From: Ramlibacter sp.
Lineage (GTDB): Bacteria; Pseudomonadota; Gammaproteobacteria; Burkholderiales; Burkholderiaceae
Reading direction: 5' to 3'
Assembly: GCA_014376915.1 (NCBI GenBank)
Contig: JACMQP010000296.1
Location: 1-7,325 of the forward strand
Length of the DNA: 7,325 bases
Part shown: positions 1 through 5,726 of the stretch, piece by piece
Numbering within the stretch: position 1 is the stretch's first letter
Layout of the letters: each line of letters begins with the position of its first letter
Made by a program: the position numbers and the translations under genes
Notes under the pieces: model-generated
What the model was told of the DNA's origin: nothing
Database searches by the model: none
Seen by the model: the letters and a program-made list of their open reading frames with translations, nothing else

Positions 1-549
1 CGCCTGCAGCGCGAACTGAAGATCACGACCGTGTATGTCACCCACGACCAGAGCGAGGCGCTGGCGCTGTCGCACCAGGTCGCGGTGATGAACCAGGGAC
101 GGATCCAGCAGATCGGTTCGCCGCGCGACATCTACGAGCGGCCCCAGAACCAGTTCGTCGCCGACTTCGTCGGATCGACCAATTTCCTCGATGGCATCGT
201 GCGAAGCAAGGAAGCCGAAGCGGACTGCTACATCATCGAGACCGAGCTCGGCCCGCTGCGCTCGCAATCGGTCGAGCCGGTGCAGGCGGGCGACAAGGTG
301 GTGCTGTCGATCCGGCCCGAGGATGTCGAGCTGTCGGATGAGAAGCCCGCCGACGTTAGCGTGAACGCCTGGCACGCCATGGTCGACCAGAAGGTGTTTC
401 TCGGCGAAGCGATGGACTTCCGCATCAAGGTCGGCAACCGCATGCTGCTGTCGCGCGCCCATCCCTCGATCCGCACGCCGATCGGCCAGCCGATCTGGGC
501 CCGCGTCGATCCGCACAAGAGCGTCGCCATGCCGGCGGCCGGGAACTGA
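1..549 (+). CDS. ABC transporter ATP-binding protein, PotA/FbpC type, C-terminal part (5' end outside window)
   Basis: This is the C-terminal 182 residues of an importer ATPase, open in frame from the first base. It would energise uptake of a small solute from the cytoplasmic face of the inner membrane. The part seen starts just after the Walker B region. It has the H-loop (Val-Thr-His-Asp-Gln, His at codon 15), then the 'EALALS..VAVMN.GRIQQIGSP..IYE.P...FVADFVG' pattern typical of spermidine/putrescine and Fe(III) importer ATPases. From about codon 75 a TOBE-like regulatory domain follows, with an 'SIRPEDVEL' segment and a final beta-rich part. Walker A, the signature motif and Walker B lie upstream, outside the window. 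The stop is 32 bases before the ThDP-enzyme gene on the same strand, so co-transcription is likely. Cognate permeases are not visible. The substrate is not determinable from the ATPase. Confidence 0.93.
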   Translation, partial: RLQRELKITTVYVTHDQSEALALSHQVAVMNQGRIQQIGSPRDIYERPQNQFVADFVGSTNFLDGIVRSKEAEADCYIIETELGPLRSQSVEPVQAGDKVVLSIRPEDVELSDEKPADVSVNAWHAMVDQKVFLGEAMDFRIKVGNRMLLSRAHPSIRTPIGQPIWARVDPHKSVAMPAAGN

Positions 550-581
550 CGAGACGGGTTGTCCCGACTGCGAACGGCCTC

Positions 582-2378
582 ATGTCCAAAGACGAATTTT
601 CCCGGGTGGCGAAGCCCAAGAAGACGCCTGTCGCGATCAAGCCCAAGGAGCACTGGGGCGCCGACGTCATCGTCGACCTGCTGCACCGTTACCAGCTTCC
701 CTACGCGGCGTTGAATCCCGGCGCCAGTTACCGCGGGCTGCACGATTCCATCGTCAACTACGGTGGCAACATGCCGGTGATGATGCTGTGCCAGCACGAG
801 GAGACGGCGGTGCAGATCGCCCACGGCTACGGCAAGGCCAGCGGCAAGCCGATGGTGGCGATCCTGCACAACCTGGTGGGACTGCTGCACGCCAACATGG
901 CCGTGTACTACGCCTACATCGACCGTGCGCCGATCTTCATCGTCGGCGCCACCGGCCCGATGGATGAAACCAAACGCCGTCCGAGGATCGACTGGATCCA
1001 CTCGGCGCAGTCGCAGGGCGCGGCCATCCGCGACTACACCAAGTGGGACTACCAGCCGACCACGGTGGAAGGCGTGCCCGAAGCGTTCGCCCGCGCCTAT
1101 TCGGTGATGATGAGCGAGCCGCGCGGCCCGGTCTACATGTGCTACGACGCCTGGCTGCAGGAAAAGCAGCTTGAGCATCCGGTGCCGCTGCCGCCGAAAA
1201 CCTTCCAGACGGTGCCAGCGCCGATCGCGCCCGATCCGGCGGCGCTGGCCCGGGCGGCCGACACGCTCGTCGCCGCCAAGCGGCCGGTGATCCTGACCGA
1301 ATACGTGGGCCGCGACCCGAAAGGCTTCGAAGCGCTGGTCAAGCTGGCGGAGGCCCTCGGCGCCCCGGTGTACGACCTCAACATGCGGCTGAGTTTCCCC
1401 GGCTGCCATCCGCTGAACCTGAGCATGTCGAAAGACATCTTCCGTGACGCCGACGTGGTGCTGTGCCTGGACGTGCGTGACTGGGAGCGCCCGACCACCA
1501 CGCTGACCAGCACCACGCGCGAGCTGGTCAGCCTGGTGCCCAAGAAATGCCAATGGATCGACATCGGTTTCGGTGACATGAACATTTCGGCCTGGGCGAT
1601 GGATTACCAGCGCTTTCTCTACGCCGACCAGCGCATCGTGGCGGACACCACCGTGGCCATTCCCGCGCTGACTGCCTTGCTCAAGCAGCGTGCGCGCAAG
1701 GACCAGCCCTTTGTCGCCCGCGTCGCCAAACGTGGTGCTGCCACCGGCCGCAAGCATGCAGCCCTGCGCGCGCAGTGGGCTGCCGAAGCCAAAGTCGACT
1801 GGGACGCCAGCCCGATCACGCTACCCCGCCTGGCCAGCGAAGTGTGGGACGCGATCAAGGACGAGGACTGGGTCCTCACCGCCGGCACCCTCGAGGAGTG
1901 GACGCGCAAGCTGTGGGATTTCGACCAGCCGCACCGGCATGCCGGCAAGTCGCTGGGCACCGCGACGCAATTCGGCATTTCACTGGGCGTGGCGCTGGCG
2001 CACCGCGGCCAGGGCCGGCTGGTGGTGGACATGCAGCCGGACGGCGACCTGATGTTCGACGCCGGCGCGCTGTGGGTGGCGGCCAAACACAAGATCCCGA
2101 TGCTGGTGGTGATGTTCAACAACCGCGCCTACTTCAACGACTGGGAGCACCAGATCCGCATGGCCAAACAGCGCGGCACGCCGGTGGATCGCGCCTACAT
2201 CGGCATGGACCTGGACGACCCGCCGCCCGACTTCGCCACGCTGGCGCGTTCCATGGGCTGGTATGCCGAGGGCCCGATCGACCAGCCCGGCGACATCGCC
2301 GCCGCGTTGAAGCGCGCGATCGCCGAGGTCAAGGCCGGGCGGCCCGCGCTGCTCGACACCATCACGCAGAAACGTTGA
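582..2378 (+). CDS. Thiamine-diphosphate-dependent enzyme, acetolactate synthase/decarboxylase superfamily
   Basis: This 598-residue protein has the three-domain plan of ThDP enzymes acting on 2-oxoacids (carboligases or decarboxylases; cytoplasmic). The pyrimidine-binding domain spans about 25-195 and holds the catalytic Glu in Gln-His-Glu (E73), followed by 'HGYGKASGKP' and 'APIFIVGATGP'. A central Rossmann-like domain spans about 215-360 and starts near 'AADTLVAAKRPVIL'. The pyrophosphate-binding domain spans about 415-595, with D487-G488 and N513-N514 at the spacing of the GDG...NN Mg/ThDP motif. The first Gly of GDG is Pro (P486), which is uncommon. The sequence 'DGDLMFDAGALW' resembles family members annotated only as 'thiamine pyrophosphate-requiring protein'. 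The ATG start is preceded only by a weak Shine-Dalgarno sequence; no in-frame alternative start lies between it and the upstream stop. It sits between a transporter gene and a dehydrogenase gene, so a catabolic role is inferred. The exact reaction is unknown. Confidence 0.93.
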   Translation: MSKDEFSRVAKPKKTPVAIKPKEHWGADVIVDLLHRYQLPYAALNPGASYRGLHDSIVNYGGNMPVMMLCQHEETAVQIAHGYGKASGKPMVAILHNLVGLLHANMAVYYAYIDRAPIFIVGATGPMDETKRRPRIDWIHSAQSQGAAIRDYTKWDYQPTTVEGVPEAFARAYSVMMSEPRGPVYMCYDAWLQEKQLEHPVPLPPKTFQTVPAPIAPDPAALARAADTLVAAKRPVILTEYVGRDPKGFEALVKLAEALGAPVYDLNMRLSFPGCHPLNLSMSKDIFRDADVVLCLDVRDWERPTTTLTSTTRELVSLVPKKCQWIDIGFGDMNISAWAMDYQRFLYADQRIVADTTVAIPALTALLKQRARKDQPFVARVAKRGAATGRKHAALRAQWAAEAKVDWDASPITLPRLASEVWDAIKDEDWVLTAGTLEEWTRKLWDFDQPHRHAGKSLGTATQFGISLGVALAHRGQGRLVVDMQPDGDLMFDAGALWVAAKHKIPMLVVMFNNRAYFNDWEHQIRMAKQRGTPVDRAYIGMDLDDPPPDFATLARSMGWYAEGPIDQPGDIAAALKRAIAEVKAGRPALLDTITQKR

Positions 2379-2388
2379 GCGGAACAGC

Positions 2389-3201
2389 ATGAATCCAACC
2401 GTCGGCGTCATCGGAGCAGGGCGCATGGGCGCGCCGATCATCGGCCACCTGGTGCGCAAAGGCTTTGAAACCCATGCCTGTGACGTCAATCCCGCGCGCC
2501 AGGCGCTGGTCAGCGGTCACGCGGCAAAGTGGGCCGGCGACGCAGCCACGCTGGCGCCCCTGTGCGATGTGATCCTGGTCTGTGTCGGCTTCGATGCCGA
2601 GGTGCGCCGCCTGCTGGCCGAAGGCGGAGCGCTGCGTTGCGCCCGCGCGGGCACCATCGTGGCCATCCTCAGCACCGTTCATCCCGACACGATCAAAGAA
2701 CTGGCGGTCCAGGCGGAGCCGTACGGCGTGCATGTCGTCGACTCCACCGTCTGCCGCGGCGGCGAGGCGGCCGACCAGGGCACGCTGCTGTCTTTCGTGG
2801 GCGGCGAGGCCGAGGTCGTCGCCCGCCTGATGCCGGTCTTGAAGGCGTACTCGGCCGACGTCGTCCATACCGGCGGTATCGGCACGGCCCAGGTCGCCAA
2901 GGCCGTCAACAACCTGATTCTCTGGGCTTGCCTGGTGGCCGACCACGAAGGGCTGGCGCTGGCACAGCACCATGGGGTCGATATCGAGGCGCTGCGCAAG
3001 GCTCTGTTGCTGTCAAGTTGCACCAATGGCCCGCTGGAGAAGTGGGGCACCCAGACCATGGCCTGGGCCGAGGATGACATGGCCATCGTCGGCGAGATGG
3101 CGGCCCAGGCCGGCATCTCCATGCCCCAGGCGGGCGTTAACCGCGAAGTGTGCCGCGCGCTCAAACCCAAACGCTACCAACTGGAACTCTATGGACGCTA
3201 A
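2389..3201 (+). CDS. NAD(P)-dependent beta-hydroxyacid dehydrogenase (3-hydroxyisobutyrate dehydrogenase-like)
   Basis: This 270-residue cytoplasmic oxidoreductase should interconvert a 3-hydroxy acid and its semialdehyde or oxo form. The N-terminal Rossmann fold starts with Gly-Ala-Gly-Arg-Met-Gly (9-14). Asp32 at the end of strand 2 ('CDVN') favours NAD over NADP, by analogy with the family. The substrate loop is 'DSTVCRGG' (118-125), where the family consensus is DAPVSGG, and is followed by 'GTLLSFVGG'. The catalytic Lys is K171 in 'AKAVNNLI', with N174 and N175. The fourth conserved motif, usually Lys-Asp-Leu, reads Asp-Asp-Met (229-231). The protein is about 20 residues shorter than typical members. 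It begins 10 bases after the ThDP-enzyme stop, with GGAA at 2381-2384 as ribosome binding site, and its last 11 bases overlap the next gene. The product of the ThDP enzyme could be its substrate, but this is inference. Confidence 0.92.
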   Translation: MNPTVGVIGAGRMGAPIIGHLVRKGFETHACDVNPARQALVSGHAAKWAGDAATLAPLCDVILVCVGFDAEVRRLLAEGGALRCARAGTIVAILSTVHPDTIKELAVQAEPYGVHVVDSTVCRGGEAADQGTLLSFVGGEAEVVARLMPVLKAYSADVVHTGGIGTAQVAKAVNNLILWACLVADHEGLALAQHHGVDIEALRKALLLSSCTNGPLEKWGTQTMAWAEDDMAIVGEMAAQAGISMPQAGVNREVCRALKPKRYQLELYGR

Positions 3202-3793
3202 AGACAAACCGGCAGGCGCGCAGCCCGCAGCCGTTGCCACCCCCAACGAATCCCACTATCACAGCAAGAAGGACCGCGTCTTCGTGCGCGGCATCCAGGG
3301 CCAGTACAGCATGAAGGAGGAGCTCGAGCGCCTGCGCGCCATGCCGCGCGTGCGCAAGGGCTCGGAGATCAAGTTCAACGACGGCCCGCAGGCCTTCAGC
3401 CGGCATTACGTCGAGCCCAAGGACGGCATTACGCAGACCTTCCACCTGCACCTCGAAGAATACGGGCCGGGCGGCAAGTCGCAAAAGCACGGCCACGTCA
3501 ACGAAGCGGCTTTCTACATCCTGGACGGCGAGGGCTACGAGATCCACGACGGCGTGCGCTACGACTGGAAGGCCGGCGACATCGCGATCGTCCACAACAA
3601 CTGCGTGCACCAGCACTTCAACGCCAGCGACAGCAAGCCGGCGCGGGCGCTGGTGATCAAGAGCAAGCCGATGTACATGTTCATGAACATGCTGTTCCAG
3701 CAACAGGTGGAGCCGCGTTCCAGCGTCGCGGCGCCCGGCGGCGAAAACTTCCAGGTGCGCGAAGCGGAAGACAACTACAACCACGGCGACTGA
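3191..3793 (+). CDS. Single-domain cupin protein (type A: HxH kept, Glu lost)
   Basis: This is a 200-residue single-domain cupin. Motif 1 lies at about 92-113: H100-x-H102 are present, but the position of the canonical Glu is A106 (E105 sits one residue earlier). The motif ends in Gly-Glu-Gly. Motif 2 is 'WKAGDIAIVHNNCVHQHFN', giving H140, H142 and N144. Three His metal ligands are therefore available without the Glu. An extension of about 70 residues precedes the barrel and a tail of about 50 residues follows it; neither looks like a signal peptide or membrane segment, so it should be cytoplasmic. The reading frame is open upstream to 2972, but ATG 3191 is chosen because anything longer would lie inside the dehydrogenase gene. 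GGAA at 3183-3186 can serve as ribosome binding site. The gene overlaps the dehydrogenase gene by 11 bases. Function is unknown: cupins of this shape include dioxygenases, isomerases and decarboxylases. Confidence 0.88.
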   Translation: MDAKDKPAGAQPAAVATPNESHYHSKKDRVFVRGIQGQYSMKEELERLRAMPRVRKGSEIKFNDGPQAFSRHYVEPKDGITQTFHLHLEEYGPGGKSQKHGHVNEAAFYILDGEGYEIHDGVRYDWKAGDIAIVHNNCVHQHFNASDSKPARALVIKSKPMYMFMNMLFQQQVEPRSSVAAPGGENFQVREAEDNYNHGD

Positions 3794-3801
3794 CCGAACA
3801 T

Positions 3802-3808
3802 GGAGAAG
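3802..3808 (+). promoter_or_regulatory. Ribosome binding site for the second cupin gene
   Basis: GGAGAAG lies 4 bases before ATG 3813 (the GGAG core is 7 bases away). It is the clearest Shine-Dalgarno sequence in the operon-like part of the window and fixes the start of the second cupin gene. Confidence 0.75.
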
Positions 3809-3812
3809 CAAT

Positions 3813-4460
3813 ATGGCATGGAGTGAATCGAAGGCGTGGCTGCAGGGCAGCGCGCAGCAGAACCTGTACCAGCAGCTGCTGGACGACGCGGCCAGCGCGC
3901 CGGCGCGCAACGCCAGGCGCAAGAAGGTTGTCACACCGGGCGACATGCCCTGGGAGATGTCGCGCCAGGGCCTGCTCAAGCACCTGTTGAACGAGGGCAT
4001 GAACACGCGCATGGAAACGGTCGATGCGTTCATGCTGCTCGTGCCGCCGGGCAGCCGGTCCGGCAAGCGCCGCCAGCTGGCCGAGGAATGCCTGTACGTG
4101 CTGGAAGGCCGCGGCTATGACCTGCACCAGGACTGCGACGTCGAAATCACCGACACCTACCACTGGAAGCCGCAGGACGAAATCAAGCGCTACGAGTGGG
4201 AAGCGGGGGACGTGATCTACATCCCGCCGAACACCATTCACCAGCATTTCAACGCCAGCGCCGACCAGCCGGTGCGGCTGATCTCGGCCGTCAACCGGAT
4301 CTTCAAGGCCTGCGGGCTGAACGACCTGGAGCAGATTGAAGATGCGCCTGAATACCGTCCCGACATGGTGGTGACGCCCGAGATGGTGGCCGCCTACCTG
4401 CGCGGCGCGCAGCGCCAGGACGGCAAATCGACATCCCTTCCCCAGCCGGTGACCCAATGA
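3813..4460 (+). CDS. Single-domain cupin protein (type B: HxH lost, Glu kept)
   Basis: This is a 215-residue single-domain cupin. Motif 1 reads 'RRQLAEECLYVLEGRG' (86-101): the two motif-1 His positions are R86 and Q88, while the Glu (E92) is kept, and the motif ends in Gly-Arg-Gly. A long inter-motif loop (about 102-128) carries several acidic and His residues. Motif 2 is 'AGDVIYIPPNTIHQHFN' with H143, H145 and N147. With two standard ligands missing, metal binding is doubtful or would need the spare H145 or a partner chain. An N-terminal basic stretch 'ARNARRKK' (31-38) precedes a helix-like region. There is no signal peptide. The gene starts 19 bases after the first cupin stop, and its stop overlaps the next start in an ATGA junction. 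It most resembles the N-terminal module of the following gene. Function is unknown; pairing with the type A cupin is inferred. Confidence 0.9.
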   Translation: MAWSESKAWLQGSAQQNLYQQLLDDAASAPARNARRKKVVTPGDMPWEMSRQGLLKHLLNEGMNTRMETVDAFMLLVPPGSRSGKRRQLAEECLYVLEGRGYDLHQDCDVEITDTYHWKPQDEIKRYEWEAGDVIYIPPNTIHQHFNASADQPVRLISAVNRIFKACGLNDLEQIEDAPEYRPDMVVTPEMVAAYLRGAQRQDGKSTSLPQPVTQ

Positions 4461-5629
4461 ACAACGACAACAGCAAGAACGCCCTGGTCTCAGACGCCAT
4501 CGCCAAGAAATTCGAAACCGAGAAGGCCACGCCCTACACCCGCTGGATCGCGGCCGAGGGGCTGGACATCATCGACGCGATGTACGTCCCCAACCTGCAC
4601 ACCGTTGACCTCAAGCCCTGGGCACGGCGCGGTGGTCGCGGCGTGTACCTGAACCACGATGCCTCGCGGACGTCGAACGACTGCTACGTCTGCGAGATCC
4701 CGCCCGGCAAGCAGCTGGCGCCGCAGCGGCAGCTCTACGAGGAAATGATCTATGTGCTGGACGGCCGCGGCTCGACCAGCGTCTGGAGCGACTCCGGCCA
4801 GAAGGTCAGCTTCGAGTGGAAGGCGGGGGCCATCTTCGCCATCCCGCTGAACACCAGCCACCAGCACTTCAACGGTTCCGGCAAGGAGGCGGCGCGCTTC
4901 GTTTCGGTGACCAACGCGCCGGTCATCATCAATTCGTTCGGCGACACCGACTTCGTGTTTGGGACCCAGCACGACTTCAAGAACCGGTTCGCCGGCGAGA
5001 GCAACTACTTCGCCAACGGCGGTGAGCAGAAGGGGCTGTTGCTGGACACCAACTTTGTCGCCGACGCAATCAACCTGCCGCTGATTCCCGCCAAGGAGCG
5101 GGGCGCCGGCGGCGGCCACATCCGCTTCAGCATGGCCAAAGGCAGCATGAACAGCCACATCTCGCAATTTCCGATCGGCACCTACAAGAAGGCCCATGCC
5201 CATGGCCCGGGCGCGCACGTGATCGTGATGAGCGGCGAAGGCTTCAGCCTGATGTGGCCCGAAGGCGAAGAGCCCAGGCGCTTCGAGTGGAAGGAGGGCA
5301 CCCTGATCGTGCCGCCCAACATGTGGTTCCACCAGCACTTCAACACCGGAACAACACCGGCACGCTACCTGGCGTTCAAGGCTGAAGGCGTTTCGATCCG
5401 CAACGCGCAGGGCGTTCCCAAGGCCTGGATCAGCCGCCGGGTCGGTGGTGACCAGATCGACTACGCCGACGAGGCCCCCCGGATTCGGGAGACGTTCACG
5501 GCAGCGCTGGCCAGGACCGGCCTGGCGCCGCGCATGGACGAGGCCTATCGGGCCGAACTGGCGGACCTGCCGCCGGTCCGGCCGGCATCCGGGACGACAC
5601 GCATTGACAGTCTTGCGGACGCTTCATAA
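4457..5629 (+). CDS. Bicupin protein (type B module fused to type A module)
   Basis: This 390-residue protein has two cupin modules. In the N-terminal module (about 75-150), motif 1 is 'QRQLYEEMIYVLDGRG', so the His positions are Q90 and Q92 and E96 is kept; motif 2 gives H135, H137 and N139. In the C-terminal module (about 225-310), motif 1 is 'HAHGPGAHVIVMSGEG', so H247 and H249 are kept and the Glu position is A253; motif 2 gives H292, H294 and N296. By ligand count, only the C-terminal module looks competent for classical three-His metal binding. The overall plan recalls bicupin ring-cleavage dioxygenases (gentisate or hydroxynaphthoate type), but their diagnostic residues are not recognised here. 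The start is in an ATGA overlap with the previous gene and no Shine-Dalgarno sequence is visible, which suggests translational coupling. The final bases carry the promoter of the next gene. Substrate unknown. Confidence 0.9.
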   Translation: MNNDNSKNALVSDAIAKKFETEKATPYTRWIAAEGLDIIDAMYVPNLHTVDLKPWARRGGRGVYLNHDASRTSNDCYVCEIPPGKQLAPQRQLYEEMIYVLDGRGSTSVWSDSGQKVSFEWKAGAIFAIPLNTSHQHFNGSGKEAARFVSVTNAPVIINSFGDTDFVFGTQHDFKNRFAGESNYFANGGEQKGLLLDTNFVADAINLPLIPAKERGAGGGHIRFSMAKGSMNSHISQFPIGTYKKAHAHGPGAHVIVMSGEGFSLMWPEGEEPRRFEWKEGTLIVPPNMWFHQHFNTGTTPARYLAFKAEGVSIRNAQGVPKAWISRRVGGDQIDYADEAPRIRETFTAALARTGLAPRMDEAYRAELADLPPVRPASGTTRIDSLADAS

Positions 5630-5632
5630 AGT
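5604..5632 (+). promoter_or_regulatory. Predicted sigma70 promoter of the porin gene
   Basis: A perfect -35 box TTGACA (5604-5609) is separated by 17 bases from TAAAGT (5627-5632), which matches TATAAT at four of six positions. The -10 box includes the stop codon of the bicupin gene, so the promoter sits at the extreme 3' end of that coding region. The predicted transcription start is about 5638-5640, giving a leader of about 88 bases before the porin ATG. This is the only convincing promoter in the window, and it implies that the porin is expressed independently of the upstream catabolic genes. Confidence 0.68.
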
Positions 5633-5637
5633 TAACC

Positions 5638-5674
5638 GTTCTTTTTGGCGGACTGTTGTTCCGCATAGAAGAAC
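5638..5674 (+). promoter_or_regulatory. 5' leader stem-loop of the porin mRNA
   Basis: This 37-base inverted repeat starts where transcription from the predicted promoter should begin. The lower stem is 8 pairs (5638-5645 with 5667-5674, one G-U). A 2x2 internal mismatch follows (5646-5647 against 5665-5666), then a 5-pair upper stem GCGGA/TCCGC (5648-5652 with 5660-5664) closed by a 7-base loop. It has no T-run downstream, so it is not an intrinsic terminator. A stem-loop at the very 5' end of a porin mRNA could protect it from degradation, as known for ompA; that role is inferred. An alternative small hairpin, GAAC-AAAA-GTTC (5671-5682), would compete for the same bases. Confidence 0.55.
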
Positions 5675-5716
5675 AAAAGTTCGCTGCTTGAGAAAGCATC
5701 GCGCCGAATAAAACCT

Positions 5717-5720
5717 GGAG
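5717..5720 (+). promoter_or_regulatory. Ribosome binding site of the porin gene
   Basis: GGAG lies 6 bases before ATG 5727, in an A/T-rich unpaired-looking context. It supports the chosen porin start together with the signal peptide that follows. Confidence 0.75.
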
Positions 5721-5726
5721 ATATCA

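Noticed and set aside
228..1757. Long antisense open frame of 509 codons across the ATPase and ThDP-enzyme genes
   Set aside because: The translation is rich in His, Arg and Gly with no recognisable domain, and it spans two well-supported genes on the other strand. It is a mirror of GC-biased codon use.
2972..3190. Upstream extension of the first cupin to a start at 2972
   Set aside because: It would lie inside the dehydrogenase gene and read as Arg/Pro/Trp-rich shadow sequence. ATG 3191 has a ribosome binding site and a normal operon overlap.
3161..4457. Antisense open frames opposite the first two cupin genes (3161-4066 and 3681-4457)
   Set aside because: The products are low-complexity Val/His/Arg-rich with no family motif and no ribosome binding site. 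The + strand genes have clear cupin motifs.
4457..5629. Naming the bicupin as gentisate or 1-hydroxy-2-naphthoate dioxygenase
   Set aside because: The bicupin shape is similar, but the N-terminal module lacks the motif-1 His pair and the family's diagnostic motif 2 sequence is absent. The name would go beyond the evidence.
5638..5682. Intrinsic terminator after the bicupin gene
   Set aside because: A hairpin is present but it is followed by AAAAGTTCGC, not a T-run. The reverse strand also lacks a suitable T-run after the stem.
5688..5714. Second promoter closer to the porin (TTGAGA ... TAAAAC)
   Set aside because: The spacer is only 15 bases, and the start would fall on or next to the ribosome binding site. 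The TTGACA/TAAAGT pair is far better.
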